Shown: one piece after another, positions 12,301 through 25,200 of the stretch | Layout: each line of letters begins with the position of its first letter | How positions within the stretch are numbered: the stretch's first letter is position 1 | NCBI GenBank assembly: GCA_946800325.1 | Contig: CAMPEJ010000002.1 | Location: 744,001 to 808,000, forward strand | Reading direction: 5' to 3' | DNA: 64,000 nucleotides | Source: Luzula sylvatica | Taxonomy: Eukaryota > Streptophyta > Magnoliopsida > Poales > Juncaceae | Notes under the pieces: generated by a model | Seen by the model: the letters and a program-made list of their open reading frames with translations, nothing else | Databases searched by the model: none | What the model was told of the DNA's origin: nothing | Program-made: the position numbers and the translations under genes

Positions 12301-15300
12301 AGTGTTTGTAAATTTTGGTGAAATGTTATGTGGTAAAAGATACGATTCAAATGATCTCAAAATACGTTATTTGAACTCCCCAAAGCATAAACAGATTGTT
12401 TGGAATCGAAAAACAAACTTTCTTAGTGTTTACAATTTTGGTGAAATGTTATGTAGTAAAAGATACGATTCAAATGATCTCAAAATACGTTATTTGAACT
12501 CCCCAAAGCATAAACATATTGTTTTGAATCGAAAAACAAACTTTCTTAGTGTTTGTAAATTTTGGTGAAATGTTATGTCGTAAAAGATACGATTCAAATG
12601 ATCTCAAAATACGTTATTTGAACTCCCCAAAGCATAAACAGATTGTTTTGAATCGAAAAACAAACTGTCGTGGTGTTTGTAAATTTTGGTGAAATGTTAT
12701 GTGGTAAAAGATACGATTCGAATGATCTAAAAATATGTTATTTGAACTCCCCAAAGCATAAACAAATTGTTTTGAATCGAAAAACAAACTTTCTTAGTGT
12801 TTGTAAATTTTGGTGAAATGTTATGTGGTAAAAGATACGATTCAAATGATCTCAAAATACGTTATTTGAACTCCCCAAAGCATAAACAGATTGTTTTGAA
12901 TCGAAAAACAAACTTTCTTAGTGTTTAAAATTTTGGTGAAATGTTATGTAGTAAAAGATACGATTCAAATGATCTCAAAATACGTTATTTGAACTCCCCA
13001 AAGCATAAACAGATTGTTTTGAATCGAAAAACAAACTTTCTTAGTGTTTGTAAATTTTGGTGAAATGTTATGTGGTAAAAGATACGATTCGAATGATCTA
13101 AAAATATGTTATTTGAACTCCCCAAAACATAAACAAATTGTTTTGAATCGAAAAACAAACTTTCTTAGTGTTTGTAAATTTTGGTGAAATGTTATGTAGT
13201 AAAAGATACGATTCCAATGATCTCAAAATACGTTATTTGAACTCCCCAAAGCATAAACAAATTGTTTTGAATCGAAAAACAAACTTTCTTAGTGTTTGTA
13301 AATTTTGGTAAAATGTTATGTGGTAAAAGATATGATTCAAATGATCTCAAAATACGTTATTTGAACTACCCAAAGCATAAACAGATTGTATTGAATCGAA
13401 AAACAAACTTTCTTAGTGTTTGTAAATTTTGGTAAAATGTTATGTAGTAAAAGATACGATTCAAATGATCTCAAAATACGTTATTTGAACTCCCCAAAGC
13501 ATAAACAGATTGTTTTGAATCGAAAAACAAACTTTCTTAGTGTTTGTAAATTTTGGTGAAATGTTATGTGGTAAAAGATACGAATCAAATGATCTCAAAA
13601 TACGTTATTTGAATTCCCCAAAGCATAAACAGATTGTTTTCAATCGAAAAACAAACTTTCTTAGTGTTTGTAAATTTGGGTGAAATGTTATGTGGTAAAA
13701 GATACGATTCAAATGATCTCAAAATACGTTGTTTGAACTCCCCAAAGCATAAACAAATTGTTTTGAATCGAAAAACAAAATTTCTTAGTGTTTGTAAATT
13801 TTGGTAAAATGTTATGTGGAAAAATATACGATTCAAATGATCTCAAAATACGTTACTTGAACTCCCCAAAGCATAAACAGATTGTTTTGAATCGAAAAAC
13901 AAACTTTCTTAGTGTTTGTAAATTTTGGTAAAATGTTATGTAGTAAAAGATACGATTCAAATGATCTCAAAATACGTTATTTGAACTCCCCAAAGCATAA
14001 ACAGATTGTTTTGAATCGAAAAACAAACTTTCTTAGTGTTTGTAAATTTTGGTGAAATGTTATGTGGTAAAAGATACGAATCAAATGATCTCAAAATACG
14101 TTATTTGAACTCCCCAAAGCATAAACAGATTGTTTTGAATCGAAAAACAAACTTTCTTAGTGTTTGTAAATTTGGGTGAAATGTTATGTGGTAAAAGATA
14201 CGATTCAAATGATCTCAAAATACGTTATTTGAACTCCCCAAAGCATAAACAAATTGTTTTGAATCGAAAAACAAAATTTCTTAGTGTTTGTAAATTTTGG
14301 TAAAATGTTATGTGGAAAAATATACGATTCAAATGATCTCAAAATACGTTACTTGAACTCCCCAAAGCATAAACAGATTGTTTTGAATCGAAAAACAAAC
14401 TTTCTTAGTGTTTGTAAATTTTGGTGAAATGTTATGTGGTAAAAGATACGATTCAAATGATCTCAAAATACGTTATTTGAACTCCCCAAAGCATAAACAG
14501 ATTGTTTGGAATCGAAAAACAAACTTTCTTAGTGTTTACAATTTTGGTGAAATGTTATGTAGTAAAAGATACGATTCAAATGATCTCAAAATACGTTATT
14601 TGAACTCCCCAAAGCATAAACATATTGTTTTGAATCGAAAAACAAACTTTCTTAGTGTTTGTAAATTTTGGTGAAATGTTATGTCGTAAAAGATACGATT
14701 CAAATGATCTCAAAATACGTTATTTGAACTCCCCAAAGCATAAACAGATTGTTTTGAATCGAAAAACAAACTGTCGTGGTGTTTGTAAATTTTGGTGAAA
14801 TGTTATGTGGTAAAAGATACGATTCGAATGATCTAAAAATATGTTATTTGAACTCCCCAAAGCATAAACAAATTGTTTTGAATCGAAAAACAAACTTTCT
14901 TAGTGTTTGTAAATTTTGGTGAAATGTTATGTGGTAAAAGATACGATTCAAATGATCTCAAAATACGTTATTTGAACTCCCCAAAGCATAAACAGATTGT
15001 TTTGAATCGAAAAACAAACTTTCTTAGTGTTTAAAATTTTGGTGAAATGTTATGTAGTAAAAGATACGATTCAAATGATCTCAAAATACGTTATTTGAAC
15101 TCCCCAAAGCATAAACAGATTGTTTTGAATCGAAAAACAAACTTTCTTAGTGTTTGTAAATTTTGGTGAAATGTTATGTGGTAAAAGATACGATTCGAAT
15201 GATCTAAAAATATGTTATTTGAACTCCCCAAAACATAAACAAATTGTTTTGAATCGAAAAACAAACTTTCTTAGTGTTTGTAAATTTTGGTGAAATGTTA

Positions 15301-16510
15301 TGTAGTAAAAGATACGATTCCAATGATCTCAAAATACGTTATTTGAACTCCCCAAAGGATAAACAAATTGTTTTGAATCGAAAAACAAACTTTCTTAGTG
15401 TTTGTAAATTTTGGTAAAATGTTATGTGGTAAAAGATACGATTCAAATGATCTCAAAATACGTTATTTGAACTACCCAAAGCATAAACAGATTGTATTGA
15501 ATCGAAAAACAAACTTTCTTAGTGTTTGTAAATTTTGGTAAAATGTTATGTAGTAAAAGATACGATTCAAATGATCTCAAAATACGTTATTTGAACTCCC
15601 CAAAGCATAAACAGATTGTTTTGAATCGAAAAACAAACTTTCTTAGTGTTTGTAAATTTTGGTGAAATGTTATGTGGTAAAAGATACGAATCAAATGATC
15701 TCAAAATACGTTATTTGAATTCCCCAAAGCATAAACAGATTGTTTTGAATCGAAAAACAAACTTTCTTAGTGTTTGTAAATTTGGGTGAAATGTTATGTG
15801 GTAAAAGATACGATTCAAATGATCTCAAAATACGTTATTTGAACTCCCCAAAGCATAAACAAATTGTTTTGAATCGAAAAACAAAATTTCTTAGTGTTTG
15901 TAAATTTTGGTAAAATGTTATGTGGAAAAATATACGATTCAAATGATCTCAAAATACGTTACTTGAACTCCCCAAAGCATAAACAGATTGTTTTGAATCG
16001 AAAAACAAACTTTCTTAGTGTTTGTAAATTTTGGTAAAATGTTATGTAGTAAAAGATACGATTCAAATGATCTCAAAATACGTTATTTGAACTCCCCAAA
16101 GCATAAACAGATTGTTTTGAATCGAAAAACAAACTTTCTTAGTGTTTGTAAATTTTGGTGAAATGTTATGTGGTAAAAGATACGAATCAAATGATCTCAA
16201 AATACGTTATTTGAACTCCCCAAAGCATAAACAGATTGTTTTGAATCGAAAAACAAACTTTCTTAGTGTTTGTAAATTTGGATGAAATGTTATGTGGTAA
16301 AAGATACGATTCAAATGATCTCAAAATACGTTATTTGAACTCCCCAAAGCATAAACAAATTGTTTTGAATCGAAAAACAAAATTTCTTAGTGTTTGTAAA
16401 TTTTGGTAAAATGTTATGTGGTAAAATATACGATTCAAATGATCTCAAAATACGTTACTTGAACTCCCCAAAGCATAAACAGATTGTTTTGAATCGAAAA
16501 ACAAACTTTC
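12300..16510. repeat. 17-mer tandem duplication, 2,106-bp offset
   Basis: Four rare markers repeat exactly 2,106 bp apart: ACTGTCGTGG (12664, 14770), CCCAAAACAT (13124, 15230), GTATTGAATC (13388, 15494) and the ACGTTACTTG monomer (about 14346, 16452). Seventeen monomers with two 123-bp units give 2,106. The first copy also aligns with 4.0-5.2 kb at 8,053 bp and with 5.5-7.6 kb at 6,815 bp, and the second with 5.5-9 kb at 8,921 bp. The copies share a GTGGAAAAATAT variant absent from the 7 kb relatives, placing this duplication after the long-range one. Confidence 0.88.
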
Positions 16511-19500
16511 TTAGTGTTTGTAAATTTTGGTGAAATGTTATGTGGTAAAAGATACGATTCAAATGATCTCAAAATACGTTATTTGAACTCCCGAAAGCAT
16601 AAACAGATTGTTTTAAATCGAAAAACAAACTTTCTTAGTGTTTGTAAATTTTGGTGAAATGTTATGTAGTAAAAGATACGATTCGAATGATCTCAAAATA
16701 CGTTATTTGAACTCCCCAAAGCATAAACAAATTGTTTTGAATCGAAAAACAAAATTTCTAAGTGTTTGTAAATTTGGGTGAAATGTGATGTGGTAAAAGA
16801 TACGATTCAAATGATCTCAAAATACGTTATTTGAACTCCCCAAAGCATAAACAAATTGTTTTGAATCGAAAAACAAACTTTCTTAGTGTTTGTAAATTTG
16901 GGTGAAATGTTATGGGGTAAAAGATACGATTCAAATGATCTCAAAATACGTTATTTGAACTCCCCAAAGCATAAACAAATTGTTTTGAATCGAAAAACAA
17001 AATTTCTTGGTGTTTGTAAATTTTGGTAAAATGTTATGTGGTAAAATATACGATTCAAATGATCTCAAAATACGTTACTTGAACTCCCCAAAGCATAAAC
17101 AGATTGTTTTGAATCGAAAAACAAACTTTCTTAGTGTTTGTAAATTTTGGTAAAATGTTATGTAGTAGAATATACGATTCAAATGATCTCAAAATACGTT
17201 ATTTGAACTCCCCAAAGCATAAACAGATTGTTTTGAATCGAAAAACAAACTTTCTTAGTGTTTGTAAATTTTGGTGAAATGTTATGTGGTAAAAGATACG
17301 AATCAAATGATCTCAAAATACGTTATTTGAACTCCCCAAAGCATAAACAGATTGTTTTGAATCGAAAAACAAACTTTCTTAGTGTTTGTAAATTTGGGTG
17401 AAATGTTATGTGGTAAAAGATACGATTCAAATGATCTCAAAATACGTTATTTGAACTCCCCAAAGCATAAACAGATTGTTTTGAATCGAAAAACAAACTG
17501 TCTTAGTGTTCGTAAATTTTGGTGAAATGTTATATGGAAAAAGATACGATTCAAATGATCTCAAAATACGTTATTTGAACTCCCCAAAGCATAAACAAAT
17601 TGTTTTGAATCGAAAAACAAACTTTCTTAGTGTTTGTAAATTTTGGTGAAATGTTATGTGGTAAAAGATACGATTCAAATGATCTCAAAATACGTTATTT
17701 GAACTCCCCAAAGCATAAACAGATTGTTTTGAATCGAAAAACAAACTTTCTTAGTGTTTAAAATTTTGGTGAAATGTTATGTAGTAAAAGATACGATTCA
17801 AATGATCTCAAAATACGTTATTTGAACTCCCCAAAGCATAAACAGATTGTTTTGAATCGAAAAACAAACTTTCTTAGTGTTTGTAAATTTTGGTGAAATG
17901 TTATGTGGTAAAAGATACGATTCGAATGATCTAAAAATATGTTATTTGAACTCCCCAAAGCATAAACAAATTGTTTTGAATCGAAAAACAAACTTTCTTA
18001 GTGTTTGTAAATTTTGGTGAAATGTTATGTAGTAAAAGATACGATTCCAATGATCTCAAAATACGTTATTTGAACTCCCCAAAGCATAAACAAATTGTTT
18101 TGAATCGAAAAACAAACTTTCTTAGTGTTTGTAAATTTTGGTAAAATGTTATGTGGTAAAAGATACGATTCAAATGATCTCAAAATACGTTATTTGAACT
18201 ACCCAAAGCATAAACAGATTGTTTTGAATCGAAAAACAAACTTTCTTAGTGTTTGTAAATTTTGGTGAAATGTTATGTGGTAAAAGATACGATTCAAATG
18301 ATCTCAAAATACGTTATTTGAACTCCCCAAAGCATAAACAGATTGTTTTGAATCGAAAAACAAACTTTCATAGTGTTTAAAATTTTGGTGAAATGTTATG
18401 TAGTAAAAGATACGATTCAAATGATCTCAAACTACGTTATTTGAACTCCCCAAAGCATAAACAGATTGTTTTGAATCGAAAAACAAACTTTCTTAGTGTT
18501 TGTAAATTTTGGTGAAATGTTATGTAGTAAAAGATACGATTCGAATGATCTCAAAATACGTTATTTGAACTCCCCAAAGCATAAACAGATTGTTTTGAAT
18601 CGAAAAACATACTGTCTTAGTGTTCGTAAATTTTGGTGAAATGTTATATGGAAAAAGATACGATTCAAATGATCTCAAAATACGTTATTTGAACTCCCCA
18701 AAGCATAAACAAATTGTTTTGAATCGAAAAACAAACTTTCTTAGTGTTTGTAAATTTTGGTGAAATGTTATGTGGTAAAAGATACGATTCAAATGATCTC
18801 AAAATACGTTATTTGAACTCCCCAAAGCATAAACAGATTGTTTTGAATCGAAAAACAAACTTTCTTAGTGTTTAAAATTTTGGTGAAATGTTATGTAGTA
18901 AAAGATACGATTCAAATGATCTCAAAATACGTTATTTGAACACCCCAAAGCATAAACAGATTGTTTTGAATCGAAAAACAAACTTTCTTAGTGTTTGTAA
19001 ATTTTGGTGAAATGTTATGTGGTAAAAGATACGATTCGAATGATCTAAAAATATGTTATTTGAACTCCCCAAAGCATAAACAAATTGTTTTGAATCGAAA
19101 AAAAAACTTTCTTAGTGTTTGTAAATTTTGGTGAAATGTTATGTAGTAAAAGATACGATTCCAATGATCTCAAAATACGTTATTTGAACTCCCCAAAGCA
19201 TAAACAAATTGTTTTGAATCGAAAAACAAACTTTCTTAGTGTTTGTAAATTTTGGTGAAATGTTATGTGGTAAAATATACGATTCAAATGATCTCAAAAT
19301 ACGTTATTTGAACTCCCCAAAGCATAAACAGATTGTTTTGAATCGAAAAACAAACTTTCTTAGTGTTTACAATTTTGGTGAAATGTTATGTAGTAAAAGA
19401 TACGATTCAAATGATCTCAAAATACGTTATTTGAACTCCCCAAAGCATAAACAGATTGTTTTTAATCGAAAAACAAACTTTCTTAGTGTTTGTAAATTTT

Positions 19501-22240
19501 GGTGAAATGTTATGTGGTAAAAGATACGATTCAAATGATCTCAAAATACGTTATTTGAACTCCCCAAAGCATAAACAGATTGTTTTGAATCGAAAAACAA
19601 ACTTTCTTAGTGTTTACAATTTTGGTGAAATGTTATGTAGTAAAAGATACGATTCAAATGATCTCAAAATACGTTATTTGAACTCCCCAAAGCATAAACA
19701 GATTGTTTTTAATCGAAAAACAAACTTTCTTAGTGTTTGTAAATTTTGGTTAAATGTTATGTCGTAAAAGATACGATTCAAATGATCTCAAAATACGTTA
19801 TTTGAACTCCCCAAAGCATAAACAGATTGTTTTGAATCGAAAAACAAACTGTCTTAGTGTTCGTAAATTTTGGTGAAATGTTATATGGAAAAAGATACGA
19901 TTCAAATGATCTCAAAATACGTTATTTGAACTCCCCAAAGCATAAACAGATTGTTTTGAATCGAAAAACAAACTTTCTTAGTGTTTGTAAATTTTGGGGA
20001 AATGTTATGTGGTAAAAGATACGATTCGAATGATCTAAAAATATGTTATTTGAACTCCCCAAAGCATAAACAAATTGTTTTGAATCGAAAAACAAACGTT
20101 CGTAGTGTTTGTAAATTTTGGTGAAATGTTATGTAGTAAAAGATACGATTCCAATGATCTCAAAATACGTTATTTGAACTCCCCAAAGCATAAACAAATT
20201 GTTTTGAATCGAAAAACAAACTTTCTTAGTGTTTGTAAATTTTGGTAAAATGTTATGTGGTAAAAGATACGATTCAAATGATCTCAAAATACGTTATTTG
20301 AACTACCCAAAGCATAAACAGATTGTTTTGAATCGAAAAACAAACTTTCTTAGTGTTTGTAAATTTTGGTGAAATGTTATGTGGTAAAAGATACGATTCA
20401 AATGATCTCAAAATACGTTATTTGAACTCCCCAAAGCATAAACAGATTGTTTTGAATCGAAAAACAAACTTTCATAGTGTTTAAAATTTTGGTGAAATGT
20501 TATTTAGTAAAAGATACGATTCAAATGATCTCAAACTACGTTATTTGAACTCCCCAAAGCATAAACAGATTGTTTTGAATCGAAAAACAAACTTTCTTAG
20601 TGTTTCTAAATTTTGGTGAAATGTTATGTGGTAAAAGATACGATTCGAATGATCTAAAAATATGTTATTTGAACTCCCCAAAGCATAAACAAATTGTTTT
20701 GAATCGAAAAACAAACTTTCTTAGTGTTTGTAAATTTTGGTGAAATGTTATGTAGTAAAATATACGATTCAAATGATCTCAAAATACGTTATTTGAACTC
20801 CCCAAAGCATAAACAGATTGTTTTGAATCGAAAAACAAACTTTCTTAGTGTTTGTAAATTTGGGTGAAATGTTATGTGGTAAAAGATACGATTCAAATGA
20901 TCTCAAAATACGTTATTTGCACTCCCCAAAGCATAAACAAATTGTTTTGAATCGAAAAACAAACTTTCTTAGTGTTTGTAAATTTTGGTAAAATGTTATG
21001 TGGTAAAATATACGATTCAAATGATCTCAAAATACGTTATTTGAACTCCCCAAAGCATAAACAGATTGTTTTGAATCGAAAAACAAACTTTCTTAGTGTT
21101 TGTAAATTTTGGTGAAATGTTATGTGGTAAAAGATACGATTCAAATGATCTCAAAATACGTTATTTGAACTCCCCAAAGCATAAACAGATTGTTTTGAAT
21201 CGAAAAACAAACTTTCTTAGTGTTTACAATTTTGGTGAAATGTTATGTAGTAAAAGATACGATTCAAATGATCTCAAAATACGTTATTTGAACTCCCCAA
21301 AGCATAAACAGATTGTTTTTAATCGAAAAACAAACTTTCTTAGTGTTTGTAAATTTTGGTTAAATGTTATGTCGTAAAAGATACGATTCAAATGATCTCA
21401 AAATACGTTATTTGAACTCCCCAAAGCATAAACAGATTGTTTTGAATCGAAAAACAAACTGTCTTAGTGTTCGTAAATTTTGGTGAAATGTTATATGGAA
21501 AAAGATACGATTCAAATGATCTCAAAATACGTTATTTGAACTCCCCAAAGCATAAACAGATTGTTTTGAATCGAAAAACAAACTTTCTTAGTGTTTGTAA
21601 ATTTTGGGGAAATGTTATGTGGTAAAAGATACGATTCGAATGATCTAAAAATATGTTATTTGAACTCCCCAAAGCATAAACAAATTGTTTTGAATCGAAA
21701 AACAAACTTTCGTAGTGTTTGTAAATTTTGGTGAAATGTTATGTAGTAAAAGATACGATTCCAATGATCTCAAAATACGTTATTTGAACTCCCCAAAGCA
21801 TAAACAAATTGTTTTGAATCGAAAAACAAACTTTCTTAGTGTTTGTAAATTTTGGTAAAATGTTATGTGGTAAAAGATACGATTCAAATGATCTCAAAAT
21901 ACGTTATTTGAACTACCCAAAGCATAAACAGATTGTTTTGAATCGAAAAACAAACTTTCTTAGTGTTTGTAAATTTTGGTGAAATGTTATGTGGTAAAAG
22001 ATACGATTCAAATGATCTAAAAATACGTTATTTGAACTCCCCAAAGCATAAACAGATTGTTTTGAATCGAAAAACAAACTTTCTTAGTGTTTAAAATTTT
22101 GGTGAAATGTTATGTAGTAAAAGATACGATTCAAATGATCTCAAAATACGTTATTTGAACTCCCCAAAGCATAAACAGATTGTTTTGAATCGAAAAACAA
22201 ACTTTCGTAGTGTTTGTAAATTTTGGTGAAATGTTATGTG
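16510..22240. repeat. Mosaic satellite segment with partial duplications at 2,104 and 1,610 bp
   Basis: TTTCATAG at 18366 and 20470, and CTCAAACTACG at 18426 and 20530, are 2,104 bp apart and I saw them nowhere else. TTTTGGGGAAATG monomers at about 19998 and 21608 are 1,610 bp apart with similar following order. Monomers with ACTGTCTTAGTGTTCG plus TTATATGGAAAAAG first appear here (about 17,500) and continue to 46.5 kb. The left 0.9 kb still matches 9.0-9.6 kb at an offset of 7,805 bp. No non-satellite DNA was seen. Confidence 0.75.
19241..19740. repeat. Dimer tandem duplication, 247-bp offset
   Basis: A two-unit block (one 124-bp monomer followed by one TTTACAATTTT 123-bp monomer with GTTTTTAATCG) is present twice in a row, with GTTTGTAAAT at 19241 and 19488. 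The first copy has AAAATATACG and the second AAAGATACG, so they are not identical. This is a small local expansion. Confidence 0.8.
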
Positions 22241-25200
22241 GTACAAGATACGATTCAAATGATCTCAAAATACATTATTTGAACTCCCCAAAGCATAAAC
22301 AAATTGTTTTGAATCGAAAAACAAACTTTCTTAGTGTTTGTAAATTTTGGTAAAATGTTATGTGGTAAAAGATACGATTCAAATGATCTCAAAATACGTT
22401 ATTTGAACTACCCAAAGCATAAACAGATTGTTTTGAATCGAAAAACAAACTTTCTTAGTGTTTGTAAATTTTGGTGAAATGTTATGTGGTAAAAGATACG
22501 ATTCAAATGATCTCAAAATACGTTATTTGAACTCCCCAAAGCATAAACAGATTGTTTTGAATCGAAAAACAAACTTTCTTAGTGTTTAAAATTTTGGTGA
22601 AATGTTATGTAGTAAAAGATACGATTCAAATGATCTCAAAATACGTTATTTGAACTCCCCAAAGCATAAACAGATTGTTTTGAATCGAAAAACAAACTTT
22701 CTTAGTGTTTGTAAATTTTGGTGAAATGTTATGTCGTAAAAGATACGATTCAAATGATCTCAAAATACGTTATTTGAACTCCCCAAAGCATAAACAGATT
22801 GTTTTGAATCGAAAAACAAACTGTCTTAGTGTTTGTAAATTTTGGTGAAATGTTATATGGAAAAAGATACGATTCAAATGATCTCAAAATACGTTATTTG
22901 AACTCCCCAAAGAATAAACAAATTGTTTTGAATCGAAAAACAAACTTTCTTAGTGTTTGTAAATTTTGGTGAAATGTTATGTGGTAAAAGATACGATTCA
23001 AATGATCTCAAAATACGTTATTTGAACTCCCCAAAGCATAAACAGATTGTTTTGAATCGAAAAACAAACTTTCTTAGTGTTTACAACTTTGGTGAAATGT
23101 TATGTAGTAAAAGATACGATTCAAATGATCTCAAAATACGTTATTTGAACTCCCCAAAGCATAAACAGATTGTTTTTAATCGAAAAACAAACTTTCTTAG
23201 TGTTTGTAAATTTTGGTTAAATGTTATGTCGTAAAAGATACGATTCAAATGATCCCAAAATACGTTATTTGAACTCCCCAAAGCATAAACAGATTGTTTT
23301 GAATCGAAAAACAAACTGTCTTAGTGTTCGTAAATTTTGGTGAAATGTTATATGGAAAAAGATACGATTCAAATGATCTCAAAATACGTTATTTGAACTC
23401 CCCAAAGCATAAACAAATTGTTTTGAATCGAAAAACAAACTTTCTTAGTGTTTGTAAATTTTGGTGAAATGCTATGTGGTAAAAGATACGATTCAAATGA
23501 TCTCAAAATACGTTATTTGAACTCCCCAAAGCATAAACATATTGTTTTGAATCGAAAAACAAACTTTCGTAGTGTTTGTAAATTTTGGTGAAATGTTATG
23601 TGGTACAAGATACGATTCAAATGATCTCAAAATACGTTATTTGAACTCCCCAAAGCATAAACAAATTGTTTTGAATCGAAAAACAAACTTTCTTAGTGTT
23701 TGTAAATTTTGGTAAAATGTTATGTGGTAAAAGATACGATTCAAATGATCTCAAAATACGTTATTTGAACTACCCAAAGCATAAACAGATTGTTTTGAAT
23801 CGAAAAACAAACTTTCTTAGTGTTTGTAAATTTTGGTGAAATGTTATGTGGTAAAAGATACGATTCAAATGATCTCAAAATACGTTATTTGAACTCCCCA
23901 AAGCATAAACAGATTGTTTTGAATCGAAAAACAAACTTTCTTAGTGTTTAAAATTTTGGTGAAATGTTATGTAGTAAAAGATACGATTCAAATGATCTCA
24001 AAATACGTTATTTGGACTCCCCAAAGCATAAACAGATTGTTTTGAATCGAAAAACAAACTTTCTTAGTGTTTGTAAATTTTGGTGAAATGTTATGTCGTA
24101 AAAGATACGATTCAAATGATCTCAAAATACGTTATTTGAACTCCCCAAAGCATAAACAGATTGTTTTGAATCGAAAAACAAACTGTCTTAGTGTTTGTAA
24201 ATTTTGGTGAAATGTTATATGGAAAAAGATACGATTCAAATGATCTCAAAATACGTTATTTGAACTCCCCAAAGCATAAACAGATTGTTTTTAATCGAAA
24301 AACAAACTTTCTTAGTGTTTACAATTTTGGTGAAATGTTATGTAGTAAAAGATACGATTCAAATGATCTCAAAATACGTTATTTGAACTCCCCAAAGCAT
24401 AAACAGATTGTTTTTAATCGAAAAACAAACTTTCTTAGTGTTTGTAAATTTTGGTTAAATGTTATGTCGTAAAAGATACGATTCAAATGATCTCAAAATA
24501 CGTTATTTGAACTCCCCAAAGCATAAACAGATTGTTTTGAATCGAAAAACAAACTGTCTTAGTGTTCGTAAATTTTGGTGAAATGTTATATGGAAAAAGA
24601 TACGATTCAAATGATCTCAAAATACGTTATTTGAACTCCCCAAAGCATAAACAAATTGTTTTGAATCGAAAAAAAAACTTTCTTAGTGTTTGTAAATTTT
24701 GGTGAAATGCTATGTGGTAAAAGATACGATTCAAATGATCTCAAAATACGTTATTTGAACTCCCCAAAGCATAAACAGATTGTTTTGAATCGAAAAACAA
24801 ACTTTCGTAGTGTTTGTAAATTTTGGTGAAATGTTATGTGGTACAAGATACGATTCAAATGATCTCAAAATACGTTATTTGAACTCCCCAAAGCATAAAC
24901 AAATTGTTTTGAATCGAAAAACAAACTTTCTTAGTGTTTGTAAATTTTGGTAAAATGTTATGTGGTAAAAGATACGATTCAAATGATCTCAAAATACGTT
25001 ATTTGAACTACCCAAAGCATAAACAGATTGTTTTGAATCGAAAAACAAACTTTCTTAGTGTTTGTAAATTTTGGTGAAATGTTATGTGGTAAAAGATACG
25101 ATTCAAATGATCTCAAAATACGTTATTTGAACTCCCCAAAGCATAAACAGATTGTTTTGAATCGAAAAACAAACTTTCTTAGTGTTTAAAATTTTGGTGA

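Noticed and set aside
13585..13836. 83-codon minus-strand open frame
   Set aside because: It spans ordinary monomers with a few point variants that remove stops by chance, and equivalent positions in the sister copies at 6.8 and 15.7 kb do not stand out.
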